Shown here: in pieces, positions 47,045 to 63,930 of the stretch | How positions within the stretch are numbered: the stretch's first letter is position 1 | Layout of the letters: each line of letters opens with the position of its first letter | Origin: Rhodococcus sp. BP22 | GTDB lineage: Bacteria > Actinomycetota > Actinomycetes > Mycobacteriales > Mycobacteriaceae | Assembly (NCBI RefSeq): GCF_014281965.1 | Contig: NZ_JACFTB010000004.1 | Location: forward strand, 411,725 to 475,724 | DNA: 64,000 nt | Direction: 5' to 3' | The notes under the pieces: model-generated | What the model saw: the letters and a program-made list of their open reading frames with translations, nothing else | Told to the model about the DNA's origin: nothing | Databases searched by the model: none | Made by a program: the position numbers and the translations under genes

Positions 47045-47578
47045 ATGGGCACTGGTAGCGCAGAAGATCGATCCGATGTTGCGGTGTTGCGGGAGGTGCT
47101 CGCTTCGGTTGGCGGCCGTCCGGCTCTCGCGCCGGTCCATGCCGCTGCATCGGCGTTGCTGGAAGAAATAGATACGGCCGGTAGTGATGTCGAGCCTGGC
47201 AAGGTTCCGCCGGGCGATGTTCCGGATATCGACGTTCCGGAATTGACGCGACCGCGAATCGACCAGCCGCTCGGTGACCCGCCGTTGGGCATCCTGGATG
47301 CAGAAGTTGTCGGTGACAGCGGCGTCGCTCAGTCGATCGGAGGCGTGAGCACCGGTTACTCGGCCCATGAGTCGCCGACCGGATACAGCGAAGGGGGTGT
47401 TCCCACGTGGGACAGCGTTCGGGACAAGGTCGAGATTCGGACGGGTACCGCGCTGGGCGCCGAGGAACTCGATCAGCTTGGCCCGGCTGGTCGTACGTTG
47501 GATGAGCAGTGGAACGAACGTCAGGAGTCGGGGCGAAGGAAGCTCGAGGAGATCCGACGGTCGATGAAAGACAGTTGA
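47045..47578 (+). CDS. unrecognised acidic protein
   Basis: A 177-residue protein with a helical N terminus (AVLREVLASVGGRPALAPVHAAASALLEEID), a Pro/Asp-rich middle (PPGDVPDIDVPELTRPRID) and a C terminus with GYSEGGVPTWDSVRDKVE and a charged helix EQWNERQESGRRKLEEIRRSM. No signal peptide or membrane helix. GAGGAGGAATC precedes the ATG, so translation is well supported. I do not know the family. It stands alone between pheT and the arg cluster, so the neighbours do not assign a role. Confidence 0.7.
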   Translation: MGTGSAEDRSDVAVLREVLASVGGRPALAPVHAAASALLEEIDTAGSDVEPGKVPPGDVPDIDVPELTRPRIDQPLGDPPLGILDAEVVGDSGVAQSIGGVSTGYSAHESPTGYSEGGVPTWDSVRDKVEIRTGTALGAEELDQLGPAGRTLDEQWNERQESGRRKLEEIRRSMKDS

Positions 47579-47597
47579 GCCGACAGTCGACCCAACT

Positions 47598-49923
<2,326 letters not shown>

Positions 49924-49927
<4 letters not shown>

Positions 49928-50828
49928 CCGGGTCGGGTTTGTCGGCTACACAGAAGGCGCACACGCTTGCGGGTGCGCTGCCGTGGCTGCAGAAGTTTCA
50001 CGACAAGATCATCGTGGTCAAGTACGGCGGCAACGCCATGATCGACGACGATCTCAAGCGTGCGTTCGCCGAGGATATGGTTTTTCTGCGGACCATCGGC
50101 ATCCATCCTGTCGTCGTGCACGGCGGCGGACCACAGATAACTGCGATGCTGTCGCGCTTGGGCATGACCGGGGAATTCCGTGGGGGATTCCGCGTCACCA
50201 CCCCGGAGGTCATGGATGTCGTGCGGATGGTGCTGTTCGGCCAGGTAGGTCGTGAGCTCGTCGGTCTGATCAACAGTCACGGCCCCTACGCCGTGGGCAT
50301 TTCCGGAGAAGATGCGCATCTTTTCACCGCGTCGAAACGCACGGTCATGGTCGACGGCATCGAAACCGACATCGGCCTCGTCGGCGACGTCACCTCGGTC
50401 AATCCGGACGCCGTGCTCGATCTCATCGCCGCGGGCCGGATTCCCGTGGTCTCCACCATCGCGCCCGATGCCGACGGCGTCGTGCACAACATCAATGCCG
50501 ATACTGCCGCGGCAGCGCTGGCGGAAGCAATCGGGGCCGAGAAATTGGTTGTCCTCACCGATGTCGAAGGGCTGTACACCGATTGGCCGGATCGTTCGTC
50601 TTTGACGTCGAAGATCGATGTCGACGCATTGTCGGCACTTCTGCCGTCCCTCGACGCGGGCATGGTGCCCAAGATGGAAGCCTGCCTACGCGCAGTTCTG
50701 GGTGGTGTTCCGTCGGCACACGTCATCGACGGCAGAGTGCCGCACTCGGTTCTCGTCGAACTCTTCACGGGCGAAGGGATCGGCACGATGGTCCATCCCG
50801 CCCAACAAGCAGAAAAGGAAAACCTGCT

Positions 50829-50832
<4 letters not shown>
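49924..50832 (+). CDS. argB: acetylglutamate kinase
   Basis: A 302-residue kinase of the amino acid kinase family: [17 protein letters not shown], the Arg-inhibitable N-terminal helix ([15 protein letters not shown]), and the acetylglutamate site [21 protein letters not shown]. Start GTG at 49924 overlaps the argJ stop. The next gene overlaps by ATGA. Confidence 0.96.
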
Positions 50833-53496
<2,664 letters not shown>

Positions 53497-53554
53497 CAGT
53501 TCCGCCGACGGCAAAACCGAGAATTATCCACAGCTACAAAGGAGCGCATACATC

Positions 53555-56196
<2,642 letters not shown>

Positions 56197-56319
56197 GACA
56201 CAAAACAGTCATGTTCGCCTGATTTCGGACGGCCGTGTGGCAAGCTTGCGGAAACGTGGCAAGTGGGCGGTCGGAGTCCATATCCCGAAATGCAGGGGAT
56301 TGAACCGGGAGTTGTAGTT

Positions 56320-59316
56320 GTGGGACTGAATGCAGACGCGGTCCGCGGACCGTTGCGACGTGCGATCGCAACTGCACAGAACGGACTGGAAGTCATCCGT
56401 TTGGGCGGACTCGAAACCGAGGTCGATCCGTCTCCCTTCAAGATTGTCGATCGAGAACCGATGTACAAGTTGCGTCGCTATTTCCCCGACGCTGTGGGTA
56501 CCGATTCCAGGCCTCCGGTCGTTCTCGTTCCGCCGATGATGGTGTCGGCGGACGTATACGACGTGACCACCGAACATGGCGCAGCTGGGATTCTGCACAG
56601 GATGGGCCTTGATCCGTGGGTCGTCGATTTCGGTTCGCCCGACACCGAGGAGGGCGGGTGGAGTCGTACCCTCGCAGATCATGTCGTAGCCATCAGTGAG
56701 GTCATCGACAAAGTTCACGAGCACACCGGACGTGATGTCCACCTTGCCGGCTATTCCCAGGGTGGAATGTTCTGTTACCAAGCGGCTGCATATCGCAGCG
56801 GACGAAACCTGGCCAGCCTCATCACGTTCGGTGCTCCGGTCGACACGTTGGCCGCGCTGCCGCTCGGTATTCCGGCCGGAGTTGCGACGCGCGGCGCCGA
56901 ATTCCTTGCCGACCACGTATTCACTCGGCTGGCGGTGTCCGGATGGATGGCCCGTACCGGATTTCAACTGCTGGATCCTGCCAAAACCGTGCGATCTCGG
57001 CTTGATTTTCTACGACAACTACACGACCGCGAGGCGTTGCTTCCGCGTGAACCACAGCGTCGTTTCTTGGCGCTCGACGGCTGGGTCGCGTGGTCGGGTC
57101 CCGCTGTTGCGGAGCTTTTGAAGCAATTCGTGGTGCACAACAGAATGATGACCGGTGGGTTCGTCATCAAGGATCGCCTGCTCACATTGTCGAATCTGAC
57201 GGTTCCGGTTCTCGCGTTCGTCGGCGAGGTCGACGACATCGGGCAGCCGCTGGCAGTGCGCGGCATAAGGCGGGCGGCGCCGCGCGCAGAAGTGTACGAA
57301 AGTACACTTCGCGCAGGACATTTCGGGCTCGTAGTCGGGAGTTTGGCCGCATCGCAGACGTGGCCGACAACGGGGGAGTGGATTCGCTGGCGTGAAGGTC
57401 TGGGAGACAAGCCCGAAGCGGCGCACGAGATGATGTACGACGAGCACCAGGACACCGAGAGTGGTGTGTCGGTGAGCAACCGGATCATCCACACTGCAGC
57501 CTCGATTGCCGAGGTTGGAGTAGGGGTCGGCCGTGGACTTGCTTCGGCTGCCGCCGGCGCGGTGCGTGGCACTCGCGAGATCTCCACCGAGGCAGTCCGA
57601 ACTCTGCCGAGGCTGGCGCGACTCGGTCAGATGCAACCCCACACTCTCGTGTCTTTGGGGCGACTCATCGCCGAACAGGGACGAAAGTCGCCCAACGGCG
57701 AGTGCTTCCTGTTCGACGACCGAGTCCACACCTACCGGGCCGTCAATGCTCGTATCGACAACGTGGTCAGAGGTCTGCTCGCGTCGGGTGTCAGGCCGTC
57801 CGCTCGCATCGGCGTACTGATGGACACTCGCCCCAGCGCGCTGGCGGCCATCGCAGCGTTGTCGCGTATCGGCGCTGTCGCAGTACTTTTCCCACCGGGT
57901 GGAGATCTCGAGAGCGCACTGCGGGCGATCGACGTCGACACCGTCATCACCGATCCCGAGAACATGAAAGCAGCGACTTCGGTGGCCGCCAATGTGCTCG
58001 TTCTGGGTGGCGGAGACGCTCGAACTCTCGATATGCCCTCGGGTTCCGATGTCGTCGATCTCGAATTGATCGATCCGGACTCGGTGCGATTGCCCGCGTG
58101 GTACTCACCGGATCCTGGCCGTGCCCGGGAACTCGCAGTGGTGCTGTTCAACCCGACCGAACGTGGGTTGGAACCACGCTTCATCACCAACCATCGTTGG
58201 GCCCTGTCCGCGTTCGGCACTGCAACAGCAGCGGCTTTGGGTAGTGGCGACACAGTGTATTGCCTTGCCCCTCTTCATCATTCCGCCGGACTGTTGGTCA
58301 GCGTGGGTGGCGCGCTTGCCGGCGGTTCGCGCATAGCGCTCTCGCGTGGTCTCGAACCGACCAGATTCGCCGAGGAAGTATCTCGGTACGGGGTCACCGT
58401 CATCAGCTACACCTGGGCGATGATGCAGGCGATCCTCGACGACGAGCTATCGGCTCTGGATCTCAGTCATCCGGTTCGACTCTTCATCGGGTCCGGAATG
58501 CCCGTCGGTCTCTGGAAGCGGACGCTGGAGCGGTTCGCGCCTGCACGCGTGCTCGAGTTCTATGCCTCCACCGAGAACGACGTCATCCTCGCCAACGTCG
58601 GCGGTTCGAAAATCGGCTCCAAGGGCCGACCGCTTCCGGGGAGCGCCAGGGTGGCACTTGCCGCCTACGATCCGATCAACGGCCGGCTCGAGGAGGACGA
58701 AGACGGTTTCGTTCGCATGTGCCGAGACGATGAGGTCGGCCTTCTACTCGGACGTCCGGGGAGCGATGGCGAGGTCACCAGTCCGCTGATGCGCGATGTC
58801 TTCCAGCCAGGAGACTCGTGGATTCCGACGGAGAATCTATTTCGACGCGACTCCGACGGGGACTTTTGGCTCGTCGATCGCAAGGACACCGTCGTGAAGA
58901 CTCGACGCGGACCGGTCTTCACTCAGCCGATCATCGACGCGTTCGGTGACGTCGAGGACGTCGTGTCGGTTGTCGTGTACGGCGTCGATCCGATCGGTTC
59001 GAGCAGAGAACATCACCGTTCGGATCGACGCGTCGACGAGATTGCAGTCTGCGGGGTGTCGGTGCGGGGGGACAACTCGCTGCCGGTCAAAACCGTAGGC
59101 GATGTGTTGGCAGTGTTACTGCCGGCTCAGCGCCCCGACATCGTCCACATCGTCGACGAAATTTCGCTTTCTCGTGCGTTCCGGCCGAAGATGACCGAAC
59201 TGCAGAAGGCTGGGGTTCCGGCTCCGGGTGTCAGGTCCTGGTACTACGACACCGACTCGGGGTCTTACCGACGGTTGACCAAAGCGGTTGTAGCCGAACA
59301 GTTCACGAAGAGCTGA
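56320..59316 (+). CDS. alpha/beta hydrolase - AMP-binding-like fusion protein
   Basis: A 998-residue protein corresponding to mycobacterial Rv1683, annotated there as acyl-CoA synthetase/lipase. Residues about 30-380 are a PhaC-like alpha/beta hydrolase (GYSQGGMF nucleophile elbow; DVHLAG; GHFGLVVGS for His). Residues about 460-980 are an acyl-AMP ligase fold: EFYASTEND is normal, but the usual TSGTTGxPK is replaced by LFNPTERGLEPRF, TGD by TEN, and the C-terminal catalytic Lys region by DTDSGSYRRL. Adenylation is therefore doubtful. A role in triacylglycerol or polyester metabolism is inferred. The GTG at 56320 with GGGAG upstream is chosen; GTG 56263 is possible. Confidence 0.85.
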   Translation: MGLNADAVRGPLRRAIATAQNGLEVIRLGGLETEVDPSPFKIVDREPMYKLRRYFPDAVGTDSRPPVVLVPPMMVSADVYDVTTEHGAAGILHRMGLDPWVVDFGSPDTEEGGWSRTLADHVVAISEVIDKVHEHTGRDVHLAGYSQGGMFCYQAAAYRSGRNLASLITFGAPVDTLAALPLGIPAGVATRGAEFLADHVFTRLAVSGWMARTGFQLLDPAKTVRSRLDFLRQLHDREALLPREPQRRFLALDGWVAWSGPAVAELLKQFVVHNRMMTGGFVIKDRLLTLSNLTVPVLAFVGEVDDIGQPLAVRGIRRAAPRAEVYESTLRAGHFGLVVGSLAASQTWPTTGEWIRWREGLGDKPEAAHEMMYDEHQDTESGVSVSNRIIHTAASIAEVGVGVGRGLASAAAGAVRGTREISTEAVRTLPRLARLGQMQPHTLVSLGRLIAEQGRKSPNGECFLFDDRVHTYRAVNARIDNVVRGLLASGVRPSARIGVLMDTRPSALAAIAALSRIGAVAVLFPPGGDLESALRAIDVDTVITDPENMKAATSVAANVLVLGGGDARTLDMPSGSDVVDLELIDPDSVRLPAWYSPDPGRARELAVVLFNPTERGLEPRFITNHRWALSAFGTATAAALGSGDTVYCLAPLHHSAGLLVSVGGALAGGSRIALSRGLEPTRFAEEVSRYGVTVISYTWAMMQAILDDELSALDLSHPVRLFIGSGMPVGLWKRTLERFAPARVLEFYASTENDVILANVGGSKIGSKGRPLPGSARVALAAYDPINGRLEEDEDGFVRMCRDDEVGLLLGRPGSDGEVTSPLMRDVFQPGDSWIPTENLFRRDSDGDFWLVDRKDTVVKTRRGPVFTQPIIDAFGDVEDVVSVVVYGVDPIGSSREHHRSDRRVDEIAVCGVSVRGDNSLPVKTVGDVLAVLLPAQRPDIVHIVDEISLSRAFRPKMTELQKAGVPAPGVRSWYYDTDSGSYRRLTKAVVAEQFTKS

Positions 59317-59422
59317 CAGACCCTCTGTAGGCAGTCGAGGGTGCGATGGATCGGTCATCGGATAAGTTGATCGCACGGACTTCGCTCCGGCCAGGTAGGA
59401 CAACACCGAGAGAAGGACTTCA

Positions 59423-59629
59423 GTGGCTATCGATCAGACGCTTCTCAGCATTCTTGCGTGCCCCGTGGACAAGGGGCCGTTGTTACTCGTAGAGAACGAA
59501 CTGTTGTACAACCCCCGGCTGCAGCGTGCTTACCCGATCGAGAATGGGATTCCGGTGTTGCTGGTAGATGAGGCGCGCGACGTTGACCAGGCCGAGCACG
59601 AGTCGATTGTGGCGCGGGCACAGTCCTAG
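59423..59629 (+). CDS. Trm112-like protein
   Basis: A 68-residue Trm112-family protein: ILACPVDKGPLLL, LYNPRLQRAYPIENGIPVLL. The normal zinc-binding Cys pattern is reduced to a single CP, as in many bacterial members. It activates methyltransferases in other organisms. GAGAAGGACTTCA stands before the GTG. It overlaps the end of the TetR gene. Confidence 0.88.
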   Translation: MAIDQTLLSILACPVDKGPLLLVENELLYNPRLQRAYPIENGIPVLLVDEARDVDQAEHESIVARAQS

Positions 59630-60246
59630 TCGCTACCTTCGGGGATCGGCCCGGTGAGGTACCGCTGCAGGATCGGGGCTACCCAGTCGACAACCCGAGC
59701 GACGGGCATCGACGCCAGTGGTTCGAGCGCAAGTATGTGCCGGGTGAGCAGCAGTCCAGCCATCTGTGACGCGACGAGGTTCACGCGTTCGAGTGCCGAG
59801 CCGATTGGGGTGTCGACTCTTTCAGCAACGTCGCGGAGTGCGACCTGCAATAGAAATGTACCGATCAACGTTGTGTCCCCGGATGCGATCATGGATCGGA
59901 ACGCTGCGATGACGGCTTCACCGTCTTCCGAGTCCCACACTCCCAGAATTGCCGTTGCCAGGGCGCGACCAAGGTTTTCGTTATCGGCAGCTGCGACAGG
60001 TCCCAGAACTTCCGCTGGGTCTGCGGGGAGTGCAATGGCTGCAACGAATAGGCCTCGTTTGGTGCCGAAGTAGTGGTGGACGAGTGCAGAGTCGACGCCT
60101 GCATCGGCAGCGACGCTGCGGATGGAGGTCGTATCGAAACCGGACCGCGCGAACCGGGTGCGAGCAGACGCAAGGATCGCCTCCCGGGTTTTCGATTGCC
60201 CGGGCCTTCGCCCTGGTTTGCTTCCGACACCGTTCGATTCGGTCAT
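59626..60246 (-). CDS. TetR-family regulator
   Basis: A 206-residue repressor. Helix-turn-helix: TREAILASARTRFARSGFDTTSIRSVAADAGVDSALVHHYFGTKRGLF. The C-terminal ligand domain is of the TetR_C_34/ABC-exporter-associated type (LGRALATAILGVWDS, ASQMAGLLLTRHILALEPLA). It is the last gene of the ATPase-permease-TetR unit, its ATG overlapping the permease stop by four bases, so it probably controls that exporter. The palindromes at 61754-61784 are likely operators. Confidence 0.9.
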   Translation of the reverse strand: MTESNGVGSKPGRRPGQSKTREAILASARTRFARSGFDTTSIRSVAADAGVDSALVHHYFGTKRGLFVAAIALPADPAEVLGPVAAADNENLGRALATAILGVWDSEDGEAVIAAFRSMIASGDTTLIGTFLLQVALRDVAERVDTPIGSALERVNLVASQMAGLLLTRHILALEPLASMPVARVVDWVAPILQRYLTGPIPEGSD

Positions 60247-60998
60247 GGGGTTCTCCGTCGCAGCGTTGCCGCTCCAGCACAAAGAGCGAGCACGGTGAAG
60301 CCGGCGACTACCGCGATGTCGGCCCCCATTCGCCCAGTGACGCCGGTGTGCAGCGAGACTTGTTGCAGTGCATCGACGGCGTAGGTGAGTGGCAGAAAGT
60401 TACTGATGATGTGCAGCCAGTCCGGCATCTGATCCCGCGGAACCAGCAAGCCACACAGGAAGAACTGCGGAAGCACTACCAAGGGCATGAACTGAACTGC
60501 CTGGAACTCGGTTTTCGCGAAGGCGCTGCACAGTAGACCGATCGACACTCCCAACATCGCGACGAGCACAGAAATGACGACAACCCACACCGCTGGTCCG
60601 GCCGTCGTCAATCCGAGTGCCCCGAAAGTTACCGCGCAGGCGAGCAGGGCCTGACCGAGTGCAGCTACGGAGAATGCCGAGCCGTAACTCCCCAGCAACT
60701 CCAACTTCGACATCGGAGTCGTCAGTAGTCGTTCGAGCGTTCCCGAAGTTCGTTCGCGTTGCATCGCGATGGAGGTGATCAGGAACATCACCACGAACGG
60801 GAGGACGCCGAGCATCGTGATTGCGATGCGGTCGAACAACGACTGCTGGCCGGCCGGTGTCCGAACATTGGCGTACAGGAAGTAGAGCAACACCATCAGT
60901 AGGGATGGGACCAGCAAGATCATCGCGACGGTTCGACGATCGGCCCTTAGTTGCCGCAGGATCCGCTCGGTACCCGCGGCATAAATGCGCGCGCTCAC
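60243..60998 (-). CDS. ABC-2 type exporter permease
   Basis: A 251-residue permease with six helices and the DrrB/ABC-2 pattern: RILRQLRADRRTVAMILLVPSLLMVLLYF, QRERTSGTLERLLTTPMSKLELL, VLPQFFLCGLLVPRDQMPDWLHIISNFLPLTYAVDAL. GTG at 60998 overlaps the ATPase stop. It corresponds to Rv1686c by position. Drug or lipid export is likely. Confidence 0.9.
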   Translation of the reverse strand: MSARIYAAGTERILRQLRADRRTVAMILLVPSLLMVLLYFLYANVRTPAGQQSLFDRIAITMLGVLPFVVMFLITSIAMQRERTSGTLERLLTTPMSKLELLGSYGSAFSVAALGQALLACAVTFGALGLTTAGPAVWVVVISVLVAMLGVSIGLLCSAFAKTEFQAVQFMPLVVLPQFFLCGLLVPRDQMPDWLHIISNFLPLTYAVDALQQVSLHTGVTGRMGADIAVVAGFTVLALCAGAATLRRRTP

Positions 60999-61735
60999 GA
61001 CGCCGCCTCGATCGGCGCCGTGGAGAGGATCAATGAGAGGAATGCTTCTTCGAGGCTGGTTTCGCCCGTCCGGGAGCGGAGTTCGGCTGGGCTGAGTTCC
61101 GCCAGCACTTTGCCTTCGCGCATCAAGATCAGTCGACTGCAGTGATCGGCCTCTTCCATGGCGTGACTGGACACCAGAATCGTGGTGCCGGATGCGGCGA
61201 GGTCGGCAAATCGTTTCCACAACTCGGCACGGAGTACGGGATCCAATCCGACGGTCGGTTCGTCGAGGACGATGAATTCGGGATCGGCGACCAGTGCACT
61301 TGCCAGCGATACTCGACCTAGTTGACCTCCGGACAATGCACCCGCCGGCGACGATGCGTGGTCGGTCAGCCCGACGGACTCGATGGCAGAGTCCGCGGAA
61401 CCGGCTGTGCGCCCGAACAGCGCGGCAAAGTATGCGACGTTCTCGCGAACCGTCAGATCCCCATAGACGCTGGGGGCCTGCGCGACGTAGCCGACTGTGG
61501 CGCGTAGGCGTTTGGACCCGGCAGGGAATCCGAGCACGGTGACCGTTCCGCTCTGGACTATCTGAGTACCGACGATGGCCCGCATCAATGTTGACTTTCC
61601 GCATCCGGAGGGTCCGAGAAGCCCCGTGATGGTGCCGCGTGGGATGGCCAAGTTCACGTCATCGAGAGCCACTCTTTTTCGGCGTCGAACGGTGAGGTTC
61701 GTTATCTCGACGGCATTCACCGAATCGACAGACAT
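60995..61735 (-). CDS. ABC exporter ATPase
   Basis: A 246-residue DrrA-like ATPase: Walker A GPSGCGKST, signature LSGGQLGRVSLASAL, Walker B FIVLDEPTVGLDP, switch SSHAMEEADHC. Domain after the ABC core is short. AGGAGGCACTGTT stands before the ATG. It is the first gene of ATPase-permease-TetR. Confidence 0.92.
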   Translation of the reverse strand: MSVDSVNAVEITNLTVRRRKRVALDDVNLAIPRGTITGLLGPSGCGKSTLMRAIVGTQIVQSGTVTVLGFPAGSKRLRATVGYVAQAPSVYGDLTVRENVAYFAALFGRTAGSADSAIESVGLTDHASSPAGALSGGQLGRVSLASALVADPEFIVLDEPTVGLDPVLRAELWKRFADLAASGTTILVSSHAMEEADHCSRLILMREGKVLAELSPAELRSRTGETSLEEAFLSLILSTAPIEAAS

Positions 61736-61753
61736 AACAGTGCCTCCTGGATC

Positions 61754-61784
61754 TCATCATTTGATGATTTCATCGCATGATGAA
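61754..61784. promoter_or_regulatory. paired palindromes, probable TetR operators
   Basis: Two adjacent inverted repeats: TCATCA-TT-TGATGA (61754-61767) and TTCATC-GCAT-GATGAA (61769-61784). They lie 19-49 bases before the exporter ATPase start and 42 bases before mpg, next to TATAAC/TTATAA-like -10 sequence. The TetR of this operon is the natural candidate to bind. Confidence 0.6.
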
Positions 61785-61825
61785 TTTATAACCCCGGCGA
61801 TGGTCAGCCGTCAAGGGGCGGCATC

Positions 61826-62464
61826 ATGGGACGCGTGGACGTGGCAGAACTCGAATACGGTGATCCCCCGGAGATGGCACGACGGATACTCGGTGGCACT
61901 TTGACCGCCGGCGGCGTCGTGGTTCGAATCGTCGAAGTAGAGGCCTACGGCGGACCGGTCGACGGTCCGTGGCCGGACCCGGCCGCGCACTCGTATCGTG
62001 GCCGGACGAACCGCAACGCGGTGATGTTCGGACCTGCGGGTCGCCTGTACGTCTACCTCAGCTACGGAATGCATCTCTGCATGAACGTCAGCTGTGGTCC
62101 CGACGGGACGCCCGCCGCCGTGCTTCTTCGGGCAGGCGAGGTTGTGGACGGCCACGACATCGTTGCTGCCCGACGCCCAGCGGCGCGATCGGCTGCAGCC
62201 TTGGCTAGGGGGCCGGGAAATCTCGGCAGCGCACTCGGAATCGATCTCGAGGACAACGGAACAGTGCTGTTCGACGCAGATTCGCCGATAACTCTGGCAA
62301 TGCCCTTGGTTGCTGCGAGCCCCGTCGAGATCGCATCCGGCCCGCGCGTAGGAGTCAGTGTTGCGGCAGAAAGAGAATGGCGATTCTGGATTCGAGGGTC
62401 TTCGGCGGTATCGAGCTACCGGCGGAGTCCGAAGGCTCGACTCGTAGGTGGGCCGGAGGCCTGA
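61826..62464 (+). CDS. mpg: 3-methyladenine DNA glycosylase (AAG/Mpg)
   Basis: A 212-residue base-excision repair enzyme of the alkyladenine glycosylase fold. VVRIVEVEAYGGPVDGPWPDPAAHSYRGRTNRNAVMFGPAGRLYVYLSYGMHLCMNV-type regions contain the catalytic Glu (VEAYG) and the intercalating Tyr. ATG at 61826. It is 38 bp before tyrS. Confidence 0.93.
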   Translation: MGRVDVAELEYGDPPEMARRILGGTLTAGGVVVRIVEVEAYGGPVDGPWPDPAAHSYRGRTNRNAVMFGPAGRLYVYLSYGMHLCMNVSCGPDGTPAAVLLRAGEVVDGHDIVAARRPAARSAAALARGPGNLGSALGIDLEDNGTVLFDADSPITLAMPLVAASPVEIASGPRVGVSVAAEREWRFWIRGSSAVSSYRRSPKARLVGGPEA

Positions 62465-62502
62465 CGACGGCGTCGTAACGCACATGCGGGAGAATCGAAC
62501 GC

Positions 62503-63783
62503 GTGAGTGAGAACATAATCGACGAATTGACCTGGCGAGGGCTCATCGCGCAGTCCACCGATGTGGACGAGCTGAAGAAGGCGACCGAGGCGGGTCCGAT
62601 CACTCTGTATGCGGGCTTCGACCCGACCGGTCCCAGCCTGCATGCGGGTCACCTGGTTCCGTTGCTCGCGCTGAAACGATTTCAACGAGCAGGCCACCGC
62701 CCCATCGTCATGGCAGGCGGCGCGACCGGCCTCATCGGCGACCCCAGGGATGTGGGGGAGCGGACCATGAACTCCTCCGATACCGTCCGCGACTGGTCCG
62801 ATCGCATCCGTGGTCAGCTCGAGCGTTTCGTCGAGTTCGACGAGACCGAGACCGGCGCAATTGTGGAGAACAATCTGAACTGGACCGGCGAGCTGTCGGC
62901 GATCGATTTCTTGCGGGACATCGGCAAGCATTTCTCCGTCAACGTGATGCTGGCACGGGACACGGTGAAGAAGCGGCTCGACGGCGACGGTATGTCGTAC
63001 ACCGAGTTCAGTTACATGCTTCTGCAAGCGAACGACTACGTGCAGTTGAGGCGCACCTACGGGTGCGCGCTCCAGATCGGTGGGTCCGATCAGTGGGGGA
63101 ACATCATCGCGGGGGTGGAACTGAACAGGCGCCAGGACGCAGAGTCCGTGCATGGGATGACGGTCCCATTGGTCACGTCTGCAGATGGAAAAAAGTTCGG
63201 CAAGTCCACCGGTGGCGGCAGCTTGTGGCTCGACCCCGAGATGACCAGCCCGTACGCCTGGTACCAGTACTTCGTGAACACCGGCGACGCCGACGTGGTG
63301 AAGTACCTCCGCTGGTTCACCTTCCTGGACCGAGCCGAGCTGGATGAGCTGGACCTCGCAACCAAAGAGCGACCCCATGCCCGCGAGGCGCAGCGTCGCC
63401 TCGCGGCCGAGATGACGACGCTGGTTCACGGTGAAGCGAACACCCGTGCGGTGGAGCTTGCCAGCCAGGCGTTGTTCGGCCGCGCGGAACTAGGAGAGCT
63501 CGACGAGACAACTCTTGCCGCGGCACTGCGCGAGGCGTCGATTGCACAGGTTCACGAGGGCGATCCCAAGACGATTGTCGATCTCCTCGTAGCCACCGGG
63601 CTCTCGGACAGTAAGGGCGCTGCGCGACGGGCCATAAAGGAAGGTGGCGCTTCGGTGAACAACCAGAAGGTAGTCACCGAGGACTGGACACCGAGTGGCA
63701 GCGACCTTCTTCATGGGCAGTGGCTGGTGGTTCGCCGTGGAAAGCGGAACTTTGCCGGAGTGCAGATCACCGGAACGTTGTAG
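62503..63783 (+). CDS. tyrS: tyrosyl-tRNA synthetase
   Basis: A 426-residue class I synthetase. The HIGH-like motif HAGH ([15 protein letters not shown]), the KMSKS-like motif [18 protein letters not shown] for the tyrosine site, and a C-terminal S4 domain ([35 protein letters not shown]) are all present. GTG start. A hairpin follows the stop. Confidence 0.97.
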   Translation: MSENIIDELTWRGLIAQSTDVDELKKATEAGPITLYAGFDPTGPSLHAGHLVPLLALKRFQRAGHRPIVMAGGATGLIGDPRDVGERTMNSSDTVRDWSDRIRGQLERFVEFDETETGAIVENNLNWTGELSAIDFLRDIGKHFSVNVMLARDTVKKRLDGDGMSYTEFSYMLLQANDYVQLRRTYGCALQIGGSDQWGNIIAGVELNRRQDAESVHGMTVPLVTSADGKKFGKSTGGGSLWLDPEMTSPYAWYQYFVNTGDADVVKYLRWFTFLDRAELDELDLATKERPHAREAQRRLAAEMTTLVHGEANTRAVELASQALFGRAELGELDETTLAAALREASIAQVHEGDPKTIVDLLVATGLSDSKGAARRAIKEGGASVNNQKVVTEDWTPSGSDLLHGQWLVVRRGKRNFAGVQITGTL

Positions 63784-63784
63784 T

Positions 63785-63825
63785 CGGCCAAGTGGTGGCC
63801 GGAGTCACATGCGTGTGATTCGGGT
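63785..63825 (+). terminator. tyrS hairpins, probable terminator
   Basis: CGGCCA-AGTGG-TGGCCG (63785-63801) directly after the stop codon and a second imperfect stem (GTCACA-TGCG-TGTGAT). No T-tract follows, so termination strength is uncertain. Confidence 0.5.
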
Positions 63826-63901
63826 GGACGAGCTAGTAATTGGACCCCGAACCTCCTGCCACCACGGAGTTTGGCCGCCAGACTTGCAGTGACCTGGGGA
63901 T

Positions 63902-63930
63902 TTGACGCGTTGTTCTCCTGGGCGTAACTT
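63902..63930 (+). promoter_or_regulatory. strong outward promoter at the window edge
   Basis: TTGACG (63902-63907), a 17-bp spacer and TAACTT (63925-63930): near-consensus geometry. The remaining 70 bases hold no ORF with support. The transcript starts near 63937 and runs out of the window; a stable RNA operon is a reasonable guess. Confidence 0.55.

Noticed and set aside
53524..53532. Perfect DnaA box TTATCCACA between argR and argG
   Set aside because: A single 9-mer is expected about once per 130 kb of one strand by chance, and there is no cluster of boxes or AT-rich region.
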